This document shows positions 29,550 through 39,019 of a stretch of 64,000 nucleotides of DNA, piece after piece. The translations under genes and the position numbers were made by a program. The notes under the pieces were generated by a model. That model worked only from the letters and a program-made list of their open reading frames with translations, was not told the origin of the DNA and ran no database searches. Numbering within the stretch: the first letter of the stretch is position 1; each line of letters begins with the position of its first letter. This stretch comes from Burkholderia sp. Ax-1719. GTDB lineage: Bacteria > Pseudomonadota > Gammaproteobacteria > Burkholderiales > Burkholderiaceae. The stretch is from positions 248,001 through 312,000 of the forward strand of contig NZ_VWWJ01000005.1 in the NCBI RefSeq assembly GCF_011753055.1, written 5' to 3'.

Positions 29550-29850
29550 GCTGTTATTGCTCACGCAGCGTGTGGCGGCTTGCTGCCGTCCGTGGCTGTT
29601 TGCTGGCCGGTGCGGTCAGGATCGGCGTGCGTGTGCGGTGGGCCCGTCCCCATGCGGCCGTGCGGCCGAACTGGCAGATGGCTGGTTGAGCGGGCTGGCA
29701 GTCGGTCTTCGAGCGTGGTGGTCGGGATGCCGTGCGGCGCTCCTCCATTGCACGAGGCGTTATGCCCCGGCACAGCGGGTTTGTATGCGCCTCACGCGGC
29801 AAGCTGAAAACACTGCGCGAGACGGCCAGGCCCGTTCTTGTTGTTTTAAA

Positions 29851-29884
29851 GTTCGATATATGAACATCGTTTCGTTTATCGAAC
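29851..29884 (-). promoter_or_regulatory. Inverted repeat upstream of the AtoE-type gene, operator candidate
   Basis: GTTCGATA (29851-29858) and TATCGAAC (29877-29884) are perfect 8-base arms. Inside are TATGAAC and TTCGTTTATCGAA, reminiscent of IclR-family operators built from TTCG/CGAA half-sites. It lies about 300 bases before the transporter start; no IclR gene is in the window. Confidence 0.4.
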
Positions 29885-29950
29885 CGGCCAATAGTCGCCT
29901 TATGCGGTGTGAATGTCAAGCCGGCGAGGGGTGCACGCGTGCGCATGCGG

Positions 29951-29979
29951 CGAATTCACGTCAGATCGCCGTGAATTCG
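29951..29979. promoter_or_regulatory. Perfect inverted repeat, function unknown
   Basis: CGAATTCACG (29951-29960) and CGTGAATTCG (29970-29979) are perfect 10-base arms around a 9-base spacer, with a further GTGAATT copy at about 29982. There is no T-run on either side, so a terminator is unlikely. It lies between the end of the alpha/beta hydrolase gene and the AtoE promoter region. Confidence 0.4.
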
Positions 29980-30094
29980 TGGTGAATTGAATGCTAATTG
30001 AAAGGAATGCGGGGCGGCGAGCGCGCCGGGGACATCAAGGCAGCGGTCCCGCAACCTGGCGCGCGGGACCGTGAAGGCAGGGAGAAACGTGGAA

Positions 30095-30799
30095 TCAGGC
30101 GTTGCGGTTGTCGTTCTTGTCGTCGTCCGCTTCGTCTTCTTCGCCGTCTTCATCCTCTTCGTCGTATTCGTCGTCATCCTCGTAGGCGTTACTGCCCAGC
30201 AGGAATTCGTCGACGAGCGGCGCGAGCACGCGCGCATGCACATTCGCCAGGTCGTGGCCGCCGCCGTTCACCACGTCGAGTTCCGAATTCGGCAGGAGTT
30301 CGAGCAGGCGCTCGCCCACTGCTAGCGGGCTGATCGGATCTTCGTCGCCCCACAGCAGCATCACCGGCTGCTGGATATAGGCGAGTTCGCCCGTGAGGTC
30401 TTCGCGCAGCGTCAGGAACCAGTCCGGCAAGTGCGGGTTCTTCGCGGCGAAATCCGCGCGCCAGTCCTGTGCGCCGAGTGCCTCGGTGTCGAGTCCGCCC
30501 GAGGTCACGGCCAGCACGATGTGCGTGACGAGCGCCGTCTTGGCGAGCGCCGCGCGCAGCGCGATCACGCCACCCATCGACTGTGCGATCAGTGCGGTTG
30601 GCTGGTCGATCTGCTGCACGATCTTGCGCACGAGGTCTTCGAAATGCTCGACGTCGGGATCGGCGGGCACGTCGCCGAAGCCGGGATACGCAGCGAAGCG
30701 GCGCGTGGCCGGATGCGTGAGCTGGTCCGCGAGCGGTTGCCAGAACGCCGGGTCGCCCGAAGCGCCGGGCAGGAAGAGGAGTTGGGTCGGTGCGTGCAA
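30095..30799 (-). CDS. Alpha/beta hydrolase with polyacidic C-terminal tail
   Basis: A 234-residue serine hydrolase, substrate unknown. Catalytic triad candidates: Ser74 in AQSMGG, an Asp in WGDEDPISP (~152-154), His182 in NGGGHDL; LFLPGASGDPAFW gives the oxyanion region. The catalytic fold ends near residue 203. Residues 207-230 form a tail in which 19 of 24 residues are Asp or Glu, an unusual addition for this family. The frame is continuous and its codons match the gene, so the tail is not a frameshift artefact. It occupies the place just upstream of hutC where related genomes often have hutH. Confidence 0.8.
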   Translation of the reverse strand: MHAPTQLLFLPGASGDPAFWQPLADQLTHPATRRFAAYPGFGDVPADPDVEHFEDLVRKIVQQIDQPTALIAQSMGGVIALRAALAKTALVTHIVLAVTSGGLDTEALGAQDWRADFAAKNPHLPDWFLTLREDLTGELAYIQQPVMLLWGDEDPISPLAVGERLLELLPNSELDVVNGGGHDLANVHARVLAPLVDEFLLGSNAYEDDDEYDEEDEDGEEDEADDDKNDNRNA

Positions 30800-31069
30800 G
30801 ATGGTTCGCCGGGAGCGCGCAGATTCGCGGGGCGCAGCGCAGTGTCGGCAGCTGCGCGGAACCTGCGCGGGGTTGTGGGAGAGTCGGTGAAACGGCTTGT
30901 GTTACGGATCGCGAAAAGCGTAGCGAACGATCTTAGCATGCTGCCTGCGCGCTATCTCCACGGCCTTGCCGCGCGGGCCGCCGCGTAGGGGACGGTACAA
31001 TGTGCCGCGGCCAGCAGGCCGCTTCGTCGCAGCCTCAATGCGACGCCGCTTATTTCCCGATCGAAGACC

Positions 31070-31810
31070 ATGCAAAAAAAGCCGGCCAAAGGCACGACAG
31101 GTACGTCCACCACGTCCACCACGTCGTTACCCGCCTACGAACAGATCAAGCGCCACGTTCTGGCGCAAATCGAGAGCGGCGCGCTCAAGGCCGGCGATGT
31201 CGTGCCTTCCGAAACGGAGATGGTCAAGGAATTCGGCGTGGCGCGCATGACCGTATCGCGCGCGCTGCGTGAATTGATGGCCGATGGCGTGCTCAACCGC
31301 GTGCGCGGGTCGGGCACGTACGTCGCGCCGCGTCAGTACGAATCGACCGTCCTGCAGATCCGCAATATCGCCGATGAAATCGCCGCGCGCGGCCACCGCC
31401 ACGCGGCGCGCGTGCTGGCGCTCGAAGCCAGCGACGATGAAAGCGCCATCGCCGCGCTCGAACTCGACGCCGGCCCGGTGTTCCATTCGCGCATCGTGCA
31501 CAGCGAGGAGGGCGAGCCGATCCAGTACGAAGATCGCTACGTGAACCCTGACGTGTTTCCCGATTATCTGGAACAGGACTTCACGGTCGAAACGCCCAAT
31601 CACTACATGGTGCGTCTCGCACCGATCCAGCGCGCGGAGTTCCGCATCTACGCGCAAAAACCCGATGCGCGGGTGCGCCAGTATCTGGAGATGGAGATTG
31701 GCGAGCCGTGTCTGTTGCTGTTGCGGCGCACCTGGGTCGGGCGGCATGTGGCGACGTCCGTGCGCCTCTGGCATCCCGCTTCGCGCTTCCATCTGGCCGG
31801 CACGGTCTGA
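31070..31810 (+). CDS. hutC: Histidine utilisation repressor (GntR family)
   Basis: A 246-residue GntR/HutC regulator. After a Thr/Ser-rich leader, a winged helix-turn-helix occupies residues ~22-85 (AYEQIKRHVLAQIESGALKA, VPSETEMVKEFGVARMTVSR) and a UTRA effector domain ~95-240. In characterised systems HutC represses the hut genes until urocanate binds it. It precedes hutU by 234 bases that contain a perfect palindrome of the expected HutC-operator type, and is on the same strand as hutUDIFG. Confidence 0.92.
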   Translation: MQKKPAKGTTGTSTTSTTSLPAYEQIKRHVLAQIESGALKAGDVVPSETEMVKEFGVARMTVSRALRELMADGVLNRVRGSGTYVAPRQYESTVLQIRNIADEIAARGHRHAARVLALEASDDESAIAALELDAGPVFHSRIVHSEEGEPIQYEDRYVNPDVFPDYLEQDFTVETPNHYMVRLAPIQRAEFRIYAQKPDARVRQYLEMEIGEPCLLLLRRTWVGRHVATSVRLWHPASRFHLAGTV

Positions 31811-31942
31811 TTTCCCCCCTCTGCGCGTTCGTCTTCTTGTCTAGTCAATGAGCGCCGCCTCTGGCGCTCGATCCCCCTCTTTTTGCTGAAATTACCCCGC
31901 AAAATCGCCAGGGTAACTACCTACGTTCGTTTTATTGAAACG

Positions 31943-31958
31943 AGTTGTATATACAACT
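31943..31958 (+). promoter_or_regulatory. HutC operator upstream of hutU
   Basis: AGTTGTATATACAACT is a perfect 16-base palindrome built on the TTGTATATACAA core reported for HutC sites in pseudomonads. A TTGAAA hexamer (31935-31940) adjoins it, so bound repressor would block the hutU promoter. A close relative of this site lies in front of the NCS1 permease at 40521-40534. Confidence 0.75.
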
Positions 31959-32044
31959 TAACGGCGATAGACTAGCTCTCACTTCACCGCGATCCCAGGC
32001 AGCCCGGTCGCGCCAGAACTTCCATCCCGAGACGAACGAACGCC

Positions 32045-33733
32045 ATGAACCATCCCAACTTCACCGATCCCCGCCTCGACCCGTCCCGCACGATCCGCGC
32101 GCCGCGCGGCAGCGAGAAGGTCTGCAAGACCTGGCTGGCCGAAGCCGCATACCGCATGATCCAGAATAATCTGGACCCGGAAGTGGCTGAGCATCCGCAC
32201 GCACTGGTCGTCTATGGCGGCATCGGCCGCGCCGCGCGCAACTGGGAATGCTTCGACCAGATCCTCGCGTCGCTCAAGGATCTGAACGAGGACGAGACGC
32301 TGCTGATCCAGTCGGGCAAGCCGGTGGGCGTGTTCCGCACGCATGCGGACGCGCCGCGCGTGCTGCTGGCGAATTCGAATCTCGTGCCGCACTGGGCCAC
32401 GTGGGAACACTTCCACGAACTCGACCGCAAGGGCCTCATGATGTACGGCCAGATGACGGCGGGCAGCTGGATCTACATCGGCTCGCAGGGCATCGTTCAG
32501 GGTACCTACGAAACGTTCTTCTCGGTGGCGAACCAGCATTTCAACGGCGATCCGAAGGGCCGCTGGATTCTCACGGGCGGCCTTGGCGGCATGGGCGGCG
32601 CACAGCCGCTGGCTGCGACGATGGCGGGCTTCTCGATGATCGCGGTCGAATGCGACGAGACGCGCATCGACTTCCGTCTGAAGACGCGCTACGTGGACCG
32701 CAAGGCGAAGACCATCGACGAGGCGCTCGCCATCGTCGAAGAAGCGAAGCAGACCGGTAAGCCGGTTTCCGTGGGCCTGCTGGGCAATGCGGCCGACGTG
32801 TTCGCGGAATGCGTCGCACGCGGCATCACGCCGGACTGCGTGACGGATCAGACCAGCGCGCACGATCCGATCAACGGTTATCTGCCGCAAGGCTGGAGCG
32901 TCGAGCAATGGCGCGAAGCGCAGAAGGTTGCGCCCGAAACCATCGTCAAGGTCGCCAAGCAGTCGATGGCGAACCAGGTGAGGGCGATGCTCACGCTGCA
33001 GGAACGCGGCGCGGCTACGCTCGACTACGGCAACAATATCCGCCAGATGGCCCTGGAAATGGGCGTGGAAAACGCCTTCGATTTCCCGGGCTTCGTGCCC
33101 GCGTATATCCGTCCGCTGTTCTGCGAAGGCAAGGGTCCGTTCCGCTGGGTCGCGCTCTCGGGCGATCCCGAAGATATCTACAAGACCGATGCGAAGGTCA
33201 AGGAGCTGATTCCGGACGATCCGCACCTGCACAACTGGCTCGACATGGCGCGCGAACGCATCGCGTTCCAGGGCCTGCCGGCGCGTATCTGCTGGGTGGG
33301 CGTGAAGGATCGCTATCGTCTGGGCCAGGCGTTCAACGAAATGGTCAAGAACGGCGAACTGAAGGCACCGATCGTGATTGGCCGCGATCACCTCGACACG
33401 GGTTCGGTCGCCAGCCCGAACCGCGAAACCGAATCGATGAAGGACGGCTCGGACGCCGTGAGCGACTGGCCGCTGCTCAACGCGCTGCTCAACACGGCGG
33501 GCGGTGCATCGTGGGTCTCGCTGCATCACGGCGGCGGTGTGGGCATGGGCTTCTCGCAGCACTCGGGCGTTGTGATCGTCGCTGATGGCACGCAGGCTGC
33601 GCATGAGCGTCTGGGCCGCGTGCTGCACAACGATCCGGCCACCGGCGTCATGCGCCACGCCGATGCCGGCTACGAACTCGCGCAGCAGACCGCGCGTGAA
33701 GCGGGCCTCAATCTGCCGATGCTGGGCCGATGA
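32045..33733 (+). CDS. hutU: Urocanate hydratase
   Basis: A 562-residue cytoplasmic enzyme that adds water to urocanate to form imidazolone propionate, using tightly bound NAD+ as an electrophile. Highly conserved blocks: [38 protein letters not shown], the NAD-site [32 protein letters not shown], and the C-terminal [20 protein letters not shown]. Full length. First gene of the hutUDIFG run; its stop overlaps the hutD start by 4 bases (ATGA). Confidence 0.97.
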   Translation: MNHPNFTDPRLDPSRTIRAPRGSEKVCKTWLAEAAYRMIQNNLDPEVAEHPHALVVYGGIGRAARNWECFDQILASLKDLNEDETLLIQSGKPVGVFRTHADAPRVLLANSNLVPHWATWEHFHELDRKGLMMYGQMTAGSWIYIGSQGIVQGTYETFFSVANQHFNGDPKGRWILTGGLGGMGGAQPLAATMAGFSMIAVECDETRIDFRLKTRYVDRKAKTIDEALAIVEEAKQTGKPVSVGLLGNAADVFAECVARGITPDCVTDQTSAHDPINGYLPQGWSVEQWREAQKVAPETIVKVAKQSMANQVRAMLTLQERGAATLDYGNNIRQMALEMGVENAFDFPGFVPAYIRPLFCEGKGPFRWVALSGDPEDIYKTDAKVKELIPDDPHLHNWLDMARERIAFQGLPARICWVGVKDRYRLGQAFNEMVKNGELKAPIVIGRDHLDTGSVASPNRETESMKDGSDAVSDWPLLNALLNTAGGASWVSLHHGGGVGMGFSQHSGVVIVADGTQAAHERLGRVLHNDPATGVMRHADAGYELAQQTAREAGLNLPMLGR

Positions 33734-34356
33734 GCCGCACGCCCGCCCAGCAAGTGGAAGACGCCGCGCCGCTCACGCTGCTGCGCGGCGCTGACCTGGT
33801 GGCGTCGCCGTGGAAAAACGGCGGCGGCGTCACGCGGGAGATCGCCATAAGCGGTCCGCTGGAAGCGTTCGCGTGGCGCGTGAGCGTCGCCGATGTCGCT
33901 CAGGCCGGGCCGTTTTCGCGTTTCGAAGGCGTTGCGCGTACGCTCGTGCTGCTCGAAGGTGCGGGCATGGTGCTCGATGAAACCGGCGCTCACGCACGCA
34001 CGCATTCACTGGAGAAGGTGCTGGACGTCGCGCGTTTCGACGGCGAAGCGCCGATCTCCGCACGCCTGATCGACGGTCCCACACGCGACTTCAATCTGAT
34101 GGTGCGCCGTGACGTTGCGCGCGCAACGTTCGATGTTTGGCGTGAAGCTGGGCTGCGCGATGTGGAAGCCGAAACCGTACTGCTTTACTGCGCGCTTGGC
34201 GTGGCGAATGTGAGCGTGAATGGCGGCGACCGCGTCGCGCTGGCGGTCGGCGACACCTTGCGCATCGACACGAAAAATACGGCGCGCAGCGTGCGGATCG
34301 ATGCAGAAGGCGAGGGCGCATTGTTCGCCATCGCACTGGAGTCCATCAAGCCATGA
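33730..34356 (+). CDS. hutD: HutD family protein
   Basis: A 208-residue double-cupin-like protein with the family signature [14 protein letters not shown] at residues ~34-47 and [21 protein letters not shown] after it. HutD has no catalytic role established; work in Pseudomonas suggests it tunes hut expression, perhaps by binding an intermediate. It overlaps hutU and hutI by 4 bases on each side, so it is translationally coupled to both. Confidence 0.9.
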   Translation: MSRTPAQQVEDAAPLTLLRGADLVASPWKNGGGVTREIAISGPLEAFAWRVSVADVAQAGPFSRFEGVARTLVLLEGAGMVLDETGAHARTHSLEKVLDVARFDGEAPISARLIDGPTRDFNLMVRRDVARATFDVWREAGLRDVEAETVLLYCALGVANVSVNGGDRVALAVGDTLRIDTKNTARSVRIDAEGEGALFAIALESIKP

Positions 34357-35576
34357 ATCAGACTGTCTGGCATCACCTGAATCTATGCGCGCAGGGCGAA
34401 CCGCGCGACACTATCGAAAACGCAGCAATTGCCGTGGAAAACGGCGCGATTGCGTGGATGGGCGCGGCTTCGGCGCTACCGCCGCAATTCGCGCAATGGC
34501 CGCGCGAAGACCTGCAGGGCGCGTGGGTGACGCCCGGCCTCGTCGATTGCCATACGCATCTCGTCTACGGCGGCCAGCGCGCGGATGAATTCGCGCAACG
34601 TCTGGCCGGCGTGAGCTATGAAGAGATCGCGCGCAATGGCGGCGGCATCGTCTCGACGGTACGCGCCACGCGCGCCGCGAGCGAAGCGTCGCTGTTCGCG
34701 CAATCGGCGGCGCGTCTCGAACCGCTGCTCGCCGAAGGCGTGACGGCGGTGGAAATCAAATCGGGCTACGGCCTCGAACTCGATGCGGAGCGCAAGATGC
34801 TGCGCGTCGCGCGCCAGCTGGGCGAGCGCTACGCGGTCACGGTGCGCACGACGTTCCTCGGCGCGCATGCCTTGCCGCCCGAATACGCAGGACGCGCCGA
34901 TGCCTATATCGATGAAGTCTGCGAACGCATGCTGCCCGCGCTGGCCGATGAAGGACTCGTGGATGCGGTTGACGTGTTCTGCGAGCGCATCGGCTTTTCG
35001 CTCGCACAGAGCGAGCGGGTATTCGAAGCCGCCGCGCGCCGCAATCTGCCGGTCAAGATGCACGCGGAGCAACTCTCGAATAGCGGCGGCGCGGCGCTGG
35101 CGGCGCGATACAAGGCGCTCTCATCCGATCACCTTGAATTTCTCGACGAAGCCGGCGTGGCTGCGATGAAGGACGCGGGCAGCGTCGCCGTGCTGCTGCC
35201 GGGCGCGTACTACTTCATCCGCGAAACACAGCTGCCGCCGCTCGATCTGCTGCGCCGCTACGAAGTGCCGATTGCAATTTCGACGGACAGCAATCCGGGC
35301 ACGTCGCCCGCCACGTCGCTGCTGCTCATGATGAACATGGCATGCACGCTGTTCCGCATGACGGTGCCCGAAGTGCTGCAAGGCGTCACGCAGCACGCGG
35401 CACGTGCTTTCGGCGATGCGCAGCATCACGGCACGCTGGCCGTGGGCCGTCCCGCCGATTTCGCGGTATGGGAGGTGCAGTCGCTCGCCGAACTCGCTTA
35501 CTGGATTGGGCGGCCGCTTTGCACGCGCGTCGTGCGCGGCGGCAAGACCGTCTTCAATCGTCCCTTGACCGCATGA
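34353..35576 (+). CDS. hutI: Imidazolonepropionase
   Basis: A 407-residue amidohydrolase-superfamily enzyme that opens imidazolone propionate to N-formimino-L-glutamate. Metal-binding motif [13 protein letters not shown] at residues ~67-79; further conserved parts [26 protein letters not shown] and [10 protein letters not shown] with the metal Asp. Full length for the family. It overlaps hutD and hutF by 4 bases each. Confidence 0.96.
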   Translation: MNQTVWHHLNLCAQGEPRDTIENAAIAVENGAIAWMGAASALPPQFAQWPREDLQGAWVTPGLVDCHTHLVYGGQRADEFAQRLAGVSYEEIARNGGGIVSTVRATRAASEASLFAQSAARLEPLLAEGVTAVEIKSGYGLELDAERKMLRVARQLGERYAVTVRTTFLGAHALPPEYAGRADAYIDEVCERMLPALADEGLVDAVDVFCERIGFSLAQSERVFEAAARRNLPVKMHAEQLSNSGGAALAARYKALSSDHLEFLDEAGVAAMKDAGSVAVLLPGAYYFIRETQLPPLDLLRRYEVPIAISTDSNPGTSPATSLLLMMNMACTLFRMTVPEVLQGVTQHAARAFGDAQHHGTLAVGRPADFAVWEVQSLAELAYWIGRPLCTRVVRGGKTVFNRPLTA

Positions 35577-36991
35577 ATCACGTCACGAACATGAATGCTT
35601 CTACCCGCGCGCTGTTCGCAGCCCAGGCCTGGTTGCCGCAAGGCTGGCGGCGCAACGTGCTGCTCGAATGGGATAGCGCGGGCACGCTGCTGCGCGTGCA
35701 GGCCGATATGGACGCCGCGCCTGCGGGTGTCCCGCACGCGGCGGGTCCGGTTTTGCCTGGGATGCCGAATCTTCATTCGCATGCCTTCCAGCGTGCGATG
35801 GCGGGCCTGACGGAATACCGCGCGAATCCCACCGATAGCTTCTGGAGCTGGCGCGACCTGATGTATCGCTTCGCCGCGCGCATCACGCCCGACGATCTGG
35901 GCGCGGTCGCACGCTGGCTCTATGTGGAAATGCTGAAAGCGGGCTACACCTCGGTCTGCGAATTCCATTACGTGCATCACGCGCATGATGGGCAGCGTTA
36001 CGCCGATCCGGCTGAGCTGGCGCAACGCGTTGTCGATGCCGCGAGCGAGACCGGCGTCGGCATGACGATGCTGCCGGTGCTGTATCAGTACAGCGGCTTT
36101 GGCGCGCGTGCGCCGCGCGACGACCAGCGCCGCTTCATCAATACGCCCGAGCAATTGCTGGGCATCGTGGAAGGCCTGCGTGGCGCGCGGCCCGAGCATG
36201 GCGCATTGCGCTACGGCGTTGCGCCGCATTCGCTGCGGGCGGTGTCGCAAGCGTCGTTGCGGGAACTGCTGGGCGGGCTCGACGCGATGTCGCCTGGCGC
36301 GCCCGTGCATATCCATATCGCCGAACAAACCGCCGAAGTCGATGCCTGCGTCGAGACAGAAGGCGCGCGGCCGGTGCAATGGCTGCTCGATCGCTTCGAT
36401 GTGGATACGCGCTGGTGTCTCGTCCACGCCACGCACGTCGATGATCAGGAAACCCAGGCATTGGCGCGCAGCGGTGCGGTCGCGGGACTGTGCCTCACCA
36501 CCGAAGCCAATCTGGGCGACGGTATCTTCCCGGCGCATGACTATCTCGCGGCGAATGGTGCGTTTGGGGTCGGCTCGGACAGCCATATTGGCGTGGATTG
36601 GCGTGCGGAGTTGCGCCTGCTCGAATATGGCCAGCGTCTTGTGCGCCGCGAACGCAACGTGCTGGCCGCGCCGCAGCAGGCCAACGTCGCGGACCGGTTG
36701 TTCGGCGCCGCGCTGGCGGGCGGCGCGCGCGCGACGGGCAGGCAGGTGGGCGCACTGGAAGCAGGCGCACGCGCCGACTGGATCGTGCTCGATCCGCAAC
36801 ATCCTGATCTCGCGGAAAAGACGCCACAAAGCTGGCTCTCGTCAGTTGTGTTCTGTGAACACGGCGAAACGCCGGTGCTCGACGTCTACACGGGCGGCGA
36901 GAAAGTCGTCGAAGACCGTCGCCATCGCGACGAAGCGCGTTTGTACGCGGACTATCGCGCGGCGCTCGCGCGCCTGCTGGCCGATGCCTGA
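35573..36991 (+). CDS. hutF: Formimidoylglutamate deiminase
   Basis: An amidohydrolase of 472 residues from the ATG overlapping the hutI stop (an ATG six codons later is the alternative). It converts N-formimino-glutamate to N-formyl-glutamate and ammonia, the first step of the two-enzyme branch of histidine breakdown. Visible: metal site [20 protein letters not shown] (~63-82), [40 protein letters not shown] and [12 protein letters not shown]. With hutG this defines the five-step pathway without hutE-type formiminoglutamase. Confidence 0.93.
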   Translation: MNHVTNMNASTRALFAAQAWLPQGWRRNVLLEWDSAGTLLRVQADMDAAPAGVPHAAGPVLPGMPNLHSHAFQRAMAGLTEYRANPTDSFWSWRDLMYRFAARITPDDLGAVARWLYVEMLKAGYTSVCEFHYVHHAHDGQRYADPAELAQRVVDAASETGVGMTMLPVLYQYSGFGARAPRDDQRRFINTPEQLLGIVEGLRGARPEHGALRYGVAPHSLRAVSQASLRELLGGLDAMSPGAPVHIHIAEQTAEVDACVETEGARPVQWLLDRFDVDTRWCLVHATHVDDQETQALARSGAVAGLCLTTEANLGDGIFPAHDYLAANGAFGVGSDSHIGVDWRAELRLLEYGQRLVRRERNVLAAPQQANVADRLFGAALAGGARATGRQVGALEAGARADWIVLDPQHPDLAEKTPQSWLSSVVFCEHGETPVLDVYTGGEKVVEDRRHRDEARLYADYRAALARLLADA

Positions 36992-37010
36992 ATAACGAAC
37001 GGACCGACTC

Positions 37011-37817
37011 ATGACCGATCTCTACACTCTCGAGCGCGGCGATGCGCCGCTTGTTATTTCGATTCCGCATCTGGGCACGGCAATTCCCGAAGCGCTGCGC
37101 AGCCAGTACACCGACGTCGCGCTGACGGTCGCCGATACTGACTGGCATCTCGACCGCCTCTACGCGTTTGCGCAGTCGCTGGGCGCGACCATTCTGGGCG
37201 CGCGCGTTTCGCGCTATGTGATCGACCTGAACCGGCCGCCCAACGACGAAAGTCTCTATCCGGGCCAGACGACTACGTCGCTATGCCCAACAGAGACGTT
37301 TCGCGGCGAGCCGATTTATCGGCCAGGCTGCGAGCCCGACGCGGCGGAGCGCCAGCGTCGCGTCGAAGCGTACTGGCAGCCGTATCACCAGACGCTGCGC
37401 GCGGAATTGCAGCGTCTGCGCAGCCGCCATGCGAATGTATTGCTGTGGGAAGCGCATTCGATCGCCAGCGTGCTGCCGCGACTGTTCGACGACAAGCTGC
37501 CGGACCTGAATATCGGCACCCAGGAGGGGCGCACGACGCACGCAACGGTGCAGGTGCGCGCCGAACAGGCCGCCGCCAATAGCACCTATACGTGGGTCGC
37601 CAACGGTCGTTTCAAGGGCGGTTACATTACGCGCCACTTCGGCGCGCCGCAAGACGGGGTGCATGCCATCCAGCTTGAAATGTGCCAGTCGACTTATATG
37701 AATGAACACGCGCCGTTCGACTATGCACCGGCGCTGGCTGAGCGCGTCGAGCCTGTGCTGCGCAAGATGGTGGTTGGTGCACTGGAAGCGATTCAGGCGC
37801 TCAATAGCGCTGCCTGA
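37011..37817 (+). CDS. hutG: N-formylglutamate deformylase
   Basis: A 268-residue enzyme of the N-formylglutamate amidohydrolase family, cleaving N-formyl-glutamate to formate and glutamate. Family motifs: VISIPHLGTAIPEAL (~14-28), DTDWHLDRLY, SRYVIDLNRPPNDESLYPGQ (20 residues), LLWEAHSI and QLEMCQSTYMNE. It starts 19 bases after hutF and is the last gene of the operon, ending at a perfect hairpin. Confidence 0.95.
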   Translation: MTDLYTLERGDAPLVISIPHLGTAIPEALRSQYTDVALTVADTDWHLDRLYAFAQSLGATILGARVSRYVIDLNRPPNDESLYPGQTTTSLCPTETFRGEPIYRPGCEPDAAERQRRVEAYWQPYHQTLRAELQRLRSRHANVLLWEAHSIASVLPRLFDDKLPDLNIGTQEGRTTHATVQVRAEQAAANSTYTWVANGRFKGGYITRHFGAPQDGVHAIQLEMCQSTYMNEHAPFDYAPALAERVEPVLRKMVVGALEAIQALNSAA

Positions 37818-37846
37818 TATCTTCGCGTTATCAGTAATCCGAAATA

Positions 37847-37877
37847 AAAGGCTCTGGATTCGTCGTCCAGAGCCTTT
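37847..37877 (+). terminator. Bidirectional terminator between hutG and the porin
   Basis: AAAGGCTCTGGA (37847-37858) and TCCAGAGCCTTT (37866-37877) are perfect 12-base arms with a 7-base loop, A-rich on one side and T-rich on the other, serving the two convergent transcription units. Confidence 0.9.
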
Positions 37878-37882
37878 CTTGT

Positions 37883-38902
37883 TTAGAAGCGATGCACGAT
37901 GCCAACCTGCACGCCGCGTGCATTGGCGCCGGGATACGCAAGCGGTAAGCCCGCGTTAGCCGCGCCCGCGAGCGTGTAGGCCGCCTGGTTACGATTGCGC
38001 AGGAAGGACAGCGCGCCGTACAGGTTCGTGGTCTTGGACACATCGTATTCGTACATCAGGCCCAACTGGTCCGCGTTATTGCCCTGCGAGGTTCGGTCGC
38101 GCAGCATCGCGTAGCCGAACGCGAGCGTGCTGGTTGCGTTGAACTGGTATTTGACCGAAAGCCCCGATGTATAAGCGTTGAGCGCGAGATCGGGCCATTT
38201 CATGTCCGAATAGCCGCCGAATAATGTCGCCCGGCCGATTGCGTAGGAAACGCCGGCCATGATCGTGCGATTGGTCGCGCTGCCGTCGCTGTCCTTGAGC
38301 CATTGGCCGGCCACGAATGCGTTGAAGGGGCCGTTTTCGTAGGTCACGTCGAACTGCTGACTGGAGCCTGCCGCGCGCAAACCGCCCGCGTTGCCAAAGC
38401 CCAGATAGACACCGGCCTGCAAGCCCGCGAATTCGGGTGTCACGTAAGAGAGGGTGTTGCTGGTGCGAAAGGAGAATACCGTGAGGTTGTCCATGCCCGA
38501 GGCCTGGGTGACGCCGCCGAAGGCGTCCTGGCCGCCCTGATCGTTGAACAGCGGCGAATTCTGTCTGCCTGCGCGCACCTGTCCCCAGTCACCCGAGAGA
38601 CCCACCCACGCCTGGCGGTCGAACAGCGAGCCGCTCGTGGCGAGTGTGCCGTCGGTTGGATTGAAGCCGTTTTCGAGGTCGAACGAAAGCGTCTGGCCGC
38701 CGCCCAGATCTTCCTTGCCCTTCAGGCCGAAGCGGCTGCCCCATTGACCGCTGGAGCCCAGCGCCGCGGTATAGCCGTTGCCGGTGTTGACGTACTGTGC
38801 GAATTCGTCGATGAGGCCGTAGAACGTGACGCCGTCCTGAGCATGAGCAGTCTGGGTGAGAAGTGCGAGAGCGGTAGCGCCGAGGGATACAGTCTTTTTC
38901 AT
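37883..38902 (-). CDS. General porin, Burkholderia type
   Basis: A 339-residue 16-strand outer-membrane porin. Signal peptide at residues 1-21 (MKKTVSLGATALALLTQTAH, cleaved after AHA), then QDGVTFYGLIDEFAQYV, the GLKGKEDLGGGQTLSFDLEN block, and a C-terminal strand ending GIVHRF, where the last Phe is the assembly signal. It lies 117 bases downstream of the NCS1 permease on the same strand with no clear terminator between, so the two may form one unit under the HutC-type site. An AGTTGTA half-site (38909-38915) just upstream of its start may be chance. Confidence 0.9.
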   Translation of the reverse strand: MKKTVSLGATALALLTQTAHAQDGVTFYGLIDEFAQYVNTGNGYTAALGSSGQWGSRFGLKGKEDLGGGQTLSFDLENGFNPTDGTLATSGSLFDRQAWVGLSGDWGQVRAGRQNSPLFNDQGGQDAFGGVTQASGMDNLTVFSFRTSNTLSYVTPEFAGLQAGVYLGFGNAGGLRAAGSSQQFDVTYENGPFNAFVAGQWLKDSDGSATNRTIMAGVSYAIGRATLFGGYSDMKWPDLALNAYTSGLSVKYQFNATSTLAFGYAMLRDRTSQGNNADQLGLMYEYDVSKTTNLYGALSFLRNRNQAAYTLAGAANAGLPLAYPGANARGVQVGIVHRF

Positions 38903-39019
38903 TATCAGTACAACTATTTATTGAAAATAAAAGAATAAGCGCGCGGGTCGTTAGACTCGCGCGGGTGGACTGCAAAGAGGGGAAAACCGGAGAGGGCGCT
39001 CTTTGAAAGCGCCCGGGCG

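Larger units (their letters stand above)
29565..30094. other. Long intergenic region upstream of the AtoE-type gene
   Basis: About 530 bases without a credible gene, containing the two inverted repeats listed separately. The part near 29840-29880 is distinctly AT-rich and is the likeliest place for the leftward promoter. Confidence 0.5.

Noticed and set aside
30095..30190. The polyacidic coding run as a possible frameshift or microsatellite outside a gene
   Set aside because: It is in frame with the hydrolase up to the stop codon, so I treat it as a genuine C-terminal tail.
38909..38915. AGTTGTA half-site just upstream of the porin gene
   Set aside because: No inverted partner follows; too short to count as a HutC operator.
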